NCBI GenBank assembly: GCA_016871135.1
Contig: VFZQ01000107.1
Location: 1 to 10,791, forward strand
DNA length: 10,791 bases
Direction: 5' to 3'
DNA from: Acidobacteriota bacterium
Lineage (GTDB): Bacteria; Acidobacteriota; Terriglobia; Bryobacterales; Bryobacteraceae
The position numbers and the translations under genes were made by a program. The notes beneath the pieces were generated by a model. The model ran no database searches. It was not told the origin of the DNA and saw only the letters and a list, made by a program, of their open reading frames with translations. Shown piece by piece: positions 6,623 through 10,791 of this stretch (its first letter is position 1; every line of letters begins with the position of its first letter).

Positions 6623-9600
6623 ATGCAGAGACTCGCTGAAATCTGCATTAAACGGCCTGTCTTCGCGACGATGCTCATTCTGATGCTCGTCGTGTTGGGC
6701 TTCGACGCGTATCGCAAACTTGGAGTCGACCTCTTCCCGAAAGTCGAATTTCCAATCGTCACCATCACCACTCCCTTGCGCGGCGCTTCGCCCGAAGAGG
6801 TCGAGACGCAAGTTTCCAAGCGCATCGAAGAAGCCGTAAATACGGTCAGCGGTATCGATGAGCTTCTCTCTGCCTCGGCCGAAGGTCTCTCCCGTGTCAC
6901 GGTTCAGTTCAACCTCGAGAAGGATGCCGAAATCGCCGCGCAGGAAGTCCGAGACAAGGTCTCGACGATCCTCGGCCAACTCCCCAACGATGCCGATCCG
7001 CCCGTCATTGAAAAACTCGCCACCGATGCCTCGCCGATCATCAATGTCGTCGTCAGCGCCAATCGTGATCTGCGCGAAATCACCAAGCTCGTCGACGACA
7101 TCATTAAGAAGGATCTGGAAACGCTCAATGGCGTCGGCCAAGTCCGCTTCATCGGTGAGCGCGAACGCCAGATTCAAATCTGGCTTGATGGCCAAAAGCT
7201 CTACGCCTACGGTCTCAACGTCGATCAAGTCCGCAACGCCCTCGTCGCGCAAAACATCGAAGTGCCCGGCGGACGGCTCGATCAAGGAACGCGCGAACTT
7301 AGTGTCAGAACGCTCGGCCGCCTTGCGCGCGTGAAGGACTTCGAGGACCTGATCGTCGCCAACACCGGCGCGCCCATTCGAATTCGCGACATCGGCCGCG
7401 TTGAAGACGGTTTCAAGGAAGCGCGTTCGTCGGCTCGCCTCGATGGCGAGGAGGCCGTCGTGCTGCAAGTCCGCAAACAGGCCGGCACCAATACGCTCGA
7501 CATCATCCAGCGCGTCAAGGAGCGCATCGAAGAACTCCGCAACACATTCCCGAAGGACTTCAAAATCGCCTACGTCGGCGATCAATCCGGCTTCATCGCC
7601 GCCTCGTTTGAAGCCGTGCAAGAGCACTTGATTCTCGGCGGCGTTCTCGCGGGACTCGTGGTGCTTGTATTCATGCAGAACTGGCGTTCCACACTCATCG
7701 CCGCCATCGCTATCCCCACTTCGATCATCTCCACCTACACGCTGATGAATGCGATGGGTTTCTCGCTCAATCAGATCACCATGCTCGCCCTCACGCTGAT
7801 GGTCGGCATCGTCATCGACGACGCCATCGTCGTGCTCGAAAACATCTTCCGCTTCATGGAAGAGAAACACCTCACGCCGATCGAGGCAGCCATCGAAGGC
7901 ACGCGCGACATCGGCCTCGCCGTGCTGGCAACAACGCTCAGTCTTGCTGTCGTCTTCTTGCCCGTCGCATTCATGGCCGGTATCGTCGGGCGCTTCATGT
8001 CGAGTTTCGGCTTCACCGCCGCGTTCGCCGTCATGGTTTCGCTGCTGGTCAGCTTCACAATGACCCCGATGCTCTGCAGCCGCTTCCTCAAACACACGCC
8101 CACCCACAGCGGCAAATCGACCAAGGACACCTGGCTTTTCCGCATCATGGACGTGCCGTATCAGGCGCTCTTGCGCTGGTCGATGAACCACCGCTGGGTC
8201 ATCGTTGTGCTCGCCATTTTGACGGTCCTGTCGACGGGCCCGATCTTCAAGCGCGTCGGCATCGACTTCCTACCGCAGGACGACCAGAGCGAATTTGAGG
8301 TCACCGTGCGCATGCCCGCCGGCTCGTCAATCGACGGTGCCGAAACCGTCATGCGTCAAATCGAGGCCGACTTGCACAAGCTGCCGGGCAAGCTTCATTT
8401 GATGACCCTAGTCGGCGGCGACGTCCGCCAGCAGGTCGACCGCGGATCGGTGCTCGTTGAACTCGTTCATCCCACGCAACGCAAGCTGACACAGTTCGAA
8501 ATCATGGACCAGGCGCGCGAGATGATGCGCAAGTACAAGGATCTCGTCATCGCCGTGCAGTTGCCTTCGGTTATCCAAGGCTCCGGCCCCAATCGCGATT
8601 TCATGTACATCATGAGTGGACCCGATCTCGCCCAACTGGACAAGCACTCGATCACGATCATGGATAAGCTCAAGGCGACGCCTGGCGTCACCGATGTGGA
8701 GTCGACCTACGAATCCGGCAAGCCCGAGGTGCGTGTGCGCATCAACCGCGACAAGGCATCCGAACTCGGAGTTAGCGCGGCGTCGATCGCCACCGCGATT
8801 CGCACGCTTGTCGCCGGCGACGAACAAGTCACCACATTCCGCGAAGCCGACGATCGCTACGACGTGGGCCTCCGCGTTGAAGAGGCGTTCCGCCGCTCGC
8901 CGGACGCCATGAGCCGTCTCTACGTGCCGTCGAGCAAAGTTGGCAATGTCACACTCGCCAGCGTTGTGTCGATGGACGAATCGACCGGACCCATCACCAT
9001 CGACCGCCGCAACCGCCAGCGCCAGATCACACTCTCGGCGTCCATCGTAGGCGGACAGTCGCTTTCGGAAGTTCTGAAGATTACCGACGACGCTGTCCGC
9101 GAATTGAACCTGCCGCCGCAATACCGCACCGGCACCATCGGCCGCACCAAGGAACTCGGCCGCGCCGCCACCGGTTATGTCATCGCGTTCCTTCTCTCCA
9201 TCACCTTCATGTATATGATCCTCGCCGCGCAATTTGAAAGCTTCATCGATCCTGTCACGATCCTTCTCAGCCTGCCCATGGCGGTGCCTTTCGCTGTGTT
9301 GTCGCTCATGTTGTTCAAGCAGAACTTCTCGATCATCTACAGCTCGGTCGGAATCCTGGTGCTGTTCGGAATCGTCAAGAAGAACTCGATCCTGCAGCTC
9401 GATCACATTAAGTCGCTGCGCCGCTCCGGCATGCCGCGCCTCGATGCAATCCTGCGCGGCTGCGAAGATCGTCTTCGTCCGATTCTGATGACCACCGCCG
9501 CGCTCGTTGCCGGAATGTTGCCGCTCGCGCTCGGCAACAGCATCGGCGCCGGCACGCGCCGCACCGTCGCGATCGTTGTCATCGGCGGGCAAACGCTCTG

Positions 9601-10791
9601 CCTGTTGCTCACTCTGCTCCTCACTCCCGTCACGTATTCTCTGTTTGACGATATCGCCTCGTTCGGCGTCTGGCGTTGGATCAAGTCTCTGTTCAGCGGC
9701 CGGAGGCTCGCCGGCAATACCGCGATGCTGCTGCTTGCCGCGATCACGCTCGGCGCGCAACCGCGTGTTGGCGTAGGCGTCGTCAAGCGGTCGATCACGC
9801 TCAAGGAGGCCGTCGAACTCGCGCTCAGGAGCAACCTCGAAATCGAAATCGAGCGCACCAACATCGACACACAGCGCCAGCTGCTCAAAGCGGCCAAGGG
9901 CGCTTTCGATCCGATCTTTCATTACGGCCCCTCGTACGAAAAGCGCAACACGCCCGCGGCTTCCGTCCTTCAGGCGTCGACCGGGAAGCTGACCGAGGAC
10001 TTCGTCAATAACAACTTCTCGCTCGGTTCGCGCACGCCATGGCGCGGCATGAGTTGGAGCGCCGGCTTCGACAACAACCGCACCTCCACCAACAACAGCT
10101 TCGTCAATTTGAATCCCTATTCGAGTTCGCGCCTCGTCCTGAGCGCGTCGCTTCCGTTGTTCCGCAACCGCGACATCGACATTGATCGGGGCCAGATCAA
10201 GATCCGTTCCAAACAAATCGGCATCTCCGAACTCGACTTAGAGATTCGCGTGATCGATGTCGCGACGCGCGTCGAACAGTTCTACTGGGATCTCGCCGCC
10301 GCGCGCCAAGCCGTCGAAGTCTCCTCCGAAGGCGTCAAGCTCAGCGAGGAGCAGCTGGCGCGGACGAAGCGCCAGATCGAAGCGGGAACGCTGGCGCAGG
10401 TCGAACTCGCCGCTTCGCAAGCTGAGCTCGAACGCCGCAGGGACACGTACTTCGCGAACATCGACGCGCTGAACACGATCGAGAACGGCCTCAAACTCTT
10501 GCTCGCCGGCGGCCGGAGCAGCGAGATCTGGCAGGAGGAACTTGTGCCCTCCGACCGCAATCCGGTGTCCACCGCGGCCGTCGAACCGCTTGCCGATACC
10601 GTCAACGCGGCGATCAAGAAACGTGTCGAACTGCGCCAACTCGCCCAGCGCCGCGAAGCCAACGACGTGCAGATGTCGCTCAACCGTAATCAGCTCAAAC
10701 CTCAGATCAACCTGGTCGGCGCCTACGTCAACAGCGGCCTCGCTGGATCCGTGAGCGCAGCCGACAATCCGTTCACCTCCTCAAACGCGGT
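6623..10791 (+). CDS. RND efflux permease fused in frame to a TolC-type outer-membrane factor, 3' partial
   Basis: The ATG at 6623 has GAGG at 6610-6613, 9 bases upstream. The frame is open for 1389 codons to the window edge with no stop. Residues 1-1013 are a complete HAE1-like RND proton-driven pump: TM1 at about 14-31, porter domains, TM2-6 (335-482) with GIVIDDAIVVLEN (395-407, Asp399-Asp400), a second TM7 and porter half from about 520, then TM8-12 (850-1005) with the proton-relay lysine in VKKNSIL (Lys920) and RLRPILMTT (950-958). After YSLFDDIAS (1005-1013), where such pumps normally end, a basic linker and a hydrophobic stretch (1034-1045) lead straight into a TolC/OEP domain: SITLKEAVELAL (1057-1068) and long helices with AGTLAQVELAASQAELERR. 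The TolC part (344 residues visible of a usual 430-480) is incomplete. The pump substrate is unknown. A lost stop through an assembly error cannot be fully excluded. Confidence 0.9.
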   Translation, partial: MQRLAEICIKRPVFATMLILMLVVLGFDAYRKLGVDLFPKVEFPIVTITTPLRGASPEEVETQVSKRIEEAVNTVSGIDELLSASAEGLSRVTVQFNLEKDAEIAAQEVRDKVSTILGQLPNDADPPVIEKLATDASPIINVVVSANRDLREITKLVDDIIKKDLETLNGVGQVRFIGERERQIQIWLDGQKLYAYGLNVDQVRNALVAQNIEVPGGRLDQGTRELSVRTLGRLARVKDFEDLIVANTGAPIRIRDIGRVEDGFKEARSSARLDGEEAVVLQVRKQAGTNTLDIIQRVKERIEELRNTFPKDFKIAYVGDQSGFIAASFEAVQEHLILGGVLAGLVVLVFMQNWRSTLIAAIAIPTSIISTYTLMNAMGFSLNQITMLALTLMVGIVIDDAIVVLENIFRFMEEKHLTPIEAAIEGTRDIGLAVLATTLSLAVVFLPVAFMAGIVGRFMSSFGFTAAFAVMVSLLVSFTMTPMLCSRFLKHTPTHSGKSTKDTWLFRIMDVPYQALLRWSMNHRWVIVVLAILTVLSTGPIFKRVGIDFLPQDDQSEFEVTVRMPAGSSIDGAETVMRQIEADLHKLPGKLHLMTLVGGDVRQQVDRGSVLVELVHPTQRKLTQFEIMDQAREMMRKYKDLVIAVQLPSVIQGSGPNRDFMYIMSGPDLAQLDKHSITIMDKLKATPGVTDVESTYESGKPEVRVRINRDKASELGVSAASIATAIRTLVAGDEQVTTFREADDRYDVGLRVEEAFRRSPDAMSRLYVPSSKVGNVTLASVVSMDESTGPITIDRRNRQRQITLSASIVGGQSLSEVLKITDDAVRELNLPPQYRTGTIGRTKELGRAATGYVIAFLLSITFMYMILAAQFESFIDPVTILLSLPMAVPFAVLSLMLFKQNFSIIYSSVGILVLFGIVKKNSILQLDHIKSLRRSGMPRLDAILRGCEDRLRPILMTTAALVAGMLPLALGNSIGAGTRRTVAIVVIGGQTLCLLLTLLLTPVTYSLFDDIASFGVWRWIKSLFSGRRLAGNTAMLLLAAITLGAQPRVGVGVVKRSITLKEAVELALRSNLEIEIERTNIDTQRQLLKAAKGAFDPIFHYGPSYEKRNTPAASVLQASTGKLTEDFVNNNFSLGSRTPWRGMSWSAGFDNNRTSTNNSFVNLNPYSSSRLVLSASLPLFRNRDIDIDRGQIKIRSKQIGISELDLEIRVIDVATRVEQFYWDLAAARQAVEVSSEGVKLSEEQLARTKRQIEAGTLAQVELAASQAELERRRDTYFANIDALNTIENGLKLLLAGGRSSEIWQEELVPSDRNPVSTAAVEPLADTVNAAIKKRVELRQLAQRREANDVQMSLNRNQLKPQINLVGAYVNSGLAGSVSAADNPFTSSNA
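9683..9760 (+). other. Embedded signal-peptide-like segment at the RND-TolC junction
   Basis: Residues 1021-1046 of the fusion have the layout of a Sec signal: a basic n-region (Lys1021, Arg1027, Arg1028), a hydrophobic core TAMLLLAAITLGA (1033-1045) and a small-residue site L-G-A before Gln1046 that could be cut by signal peptidase I. The core is only about 12 residues, short for a permanent transmembrane helix but normal for a signal peptide. RND pumps have 12 helices with both ends in the cytoplasm, so a further membrane crossing is needed to export the TolC part, and this segment would supply it. An in-frame ATG (Met1035, 9725-9727) lies within it. Cleavage is inferred. Confidence 0.65.
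9758..10791 (+). other. TolC/OEP outer-membrane factor domain within the fusion (3' partial)
   Basis: This is the exported part of the fusion, residues 1046 to the window edge. SITLKEAVELALRSN is the usual opening helix of outer-membrane efflux proteins. A segment rich in Asn, Ser and aromatic residues (about 1098-1185, with SASLPLFRNRD near its end) fits the first beta-hairpin crossing the outer membrane. Long amphipathic helices follow (about 1187-1290). The repeat-like start of the second half appears at about 1308-1350 (ADTVNAAIKKRVELRQLAQ). The second beta-hairpin and final helices lie beyond the window. No lipobox is present after the hydrophobic core. Confidence 0.88.

Noticed and set aside
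5495..8191. A very long open frame on the - strand (about 898 codons) across the adaptor and RND genes
   Set aside because: It lies directly antisense to two clearly homologous + strand genes. Its translation is a low-complexity mix of Asp, Glu, Arg, Gly and His with no recognisable domain, as expected from the complement of GC-rich codons.
9507..9776. Possible frameshift at the RND C-terminus that would create a normal stop before TolC
   Set aside because: The alternative frame here translates to a Cys/Ser/Arg-rich sequence unlike an RND tail, while the main frame keeps the expected LLLTPVTYSLFDD ending, and its first stop (9774-9776) lies past the start of the TolC segment.
8408..10216. 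A 602-codon open frame on the - strand opposite the RND-TolC gene
   Set aside because: It has the same antisense composition artefact, no motif, and crosses both domains of the real gene.

Overview
The window is GC-rich and almost entirely coding. It comes from a diderm (Gram-negative-type) bacterium, because it encodes a tripartite efflux pump with a TolC-like outer-membrane component and a lipoprotein adaptor. The fatty-acid oxidation gene order and the gene styles recall Acidobacteriota or a similar soil phylum. That placement is a low-confidence impression, since no rRNA or other marker gene is present.

Region 1 (1-2744, + strand) is the end of a fatty-acid beta-oxidation operon. It holds the C-terminal half of a thiolase (fadA-like), then a VLCAD/FadE-type acyl-CoA dehydrogenase overlapping it by one base, then a small P-loop kinase that appears to start at a TTG inside the end of fadE. 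The order resembles the fadN-fadA-fadE operons of Bacillus, so a FadN/FadB-type protein may lie upstream of the window.

Region 2 (2741-4756, - strand) is a two-gene unit: a membrane-bound polyprenyl-phosphate sugar-1-phosphate transferase that starts exopolysaccharide repeat units, and three bases downstream an orotate phosphoribosyltransferase (PyrE). The pyrE stop codon overlaps the kinase stop codon tail to tail, leaving no room for an intergenic terminator.

Region 3 (4757-10791, + strand) is a TetR-regulated efflux operon: TetR regulator, lipoprotein periplasmic adaptor, then an RND permease. A 70-base divergent intergenic region before tetR carries two similar palindromes that look like the TetR operator.

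The most notable feature is the last gene. Translated from 6623, the RND permease does not stop at its usual C-terminus. It runs in the same frame through a signal-peptide-like hydrophobic stretch into a TolC-type outer-membrane factor and is still open at the window edge. It therefore reads as a single-polypeptide RND-TolC fusion. The embedded signal-like segment offers a way to bring the TolC part across the inner membrane and perhaps to cut it free, so the protein may be a polyprotein. The adaptor and this fusion together would supply all three parts of a tripartite pump from two genes.

No RNA genes, insertion sequences, CRISPR arrays or long non-coding stretches were seen. The only clear intergenic region is 4757-4826.
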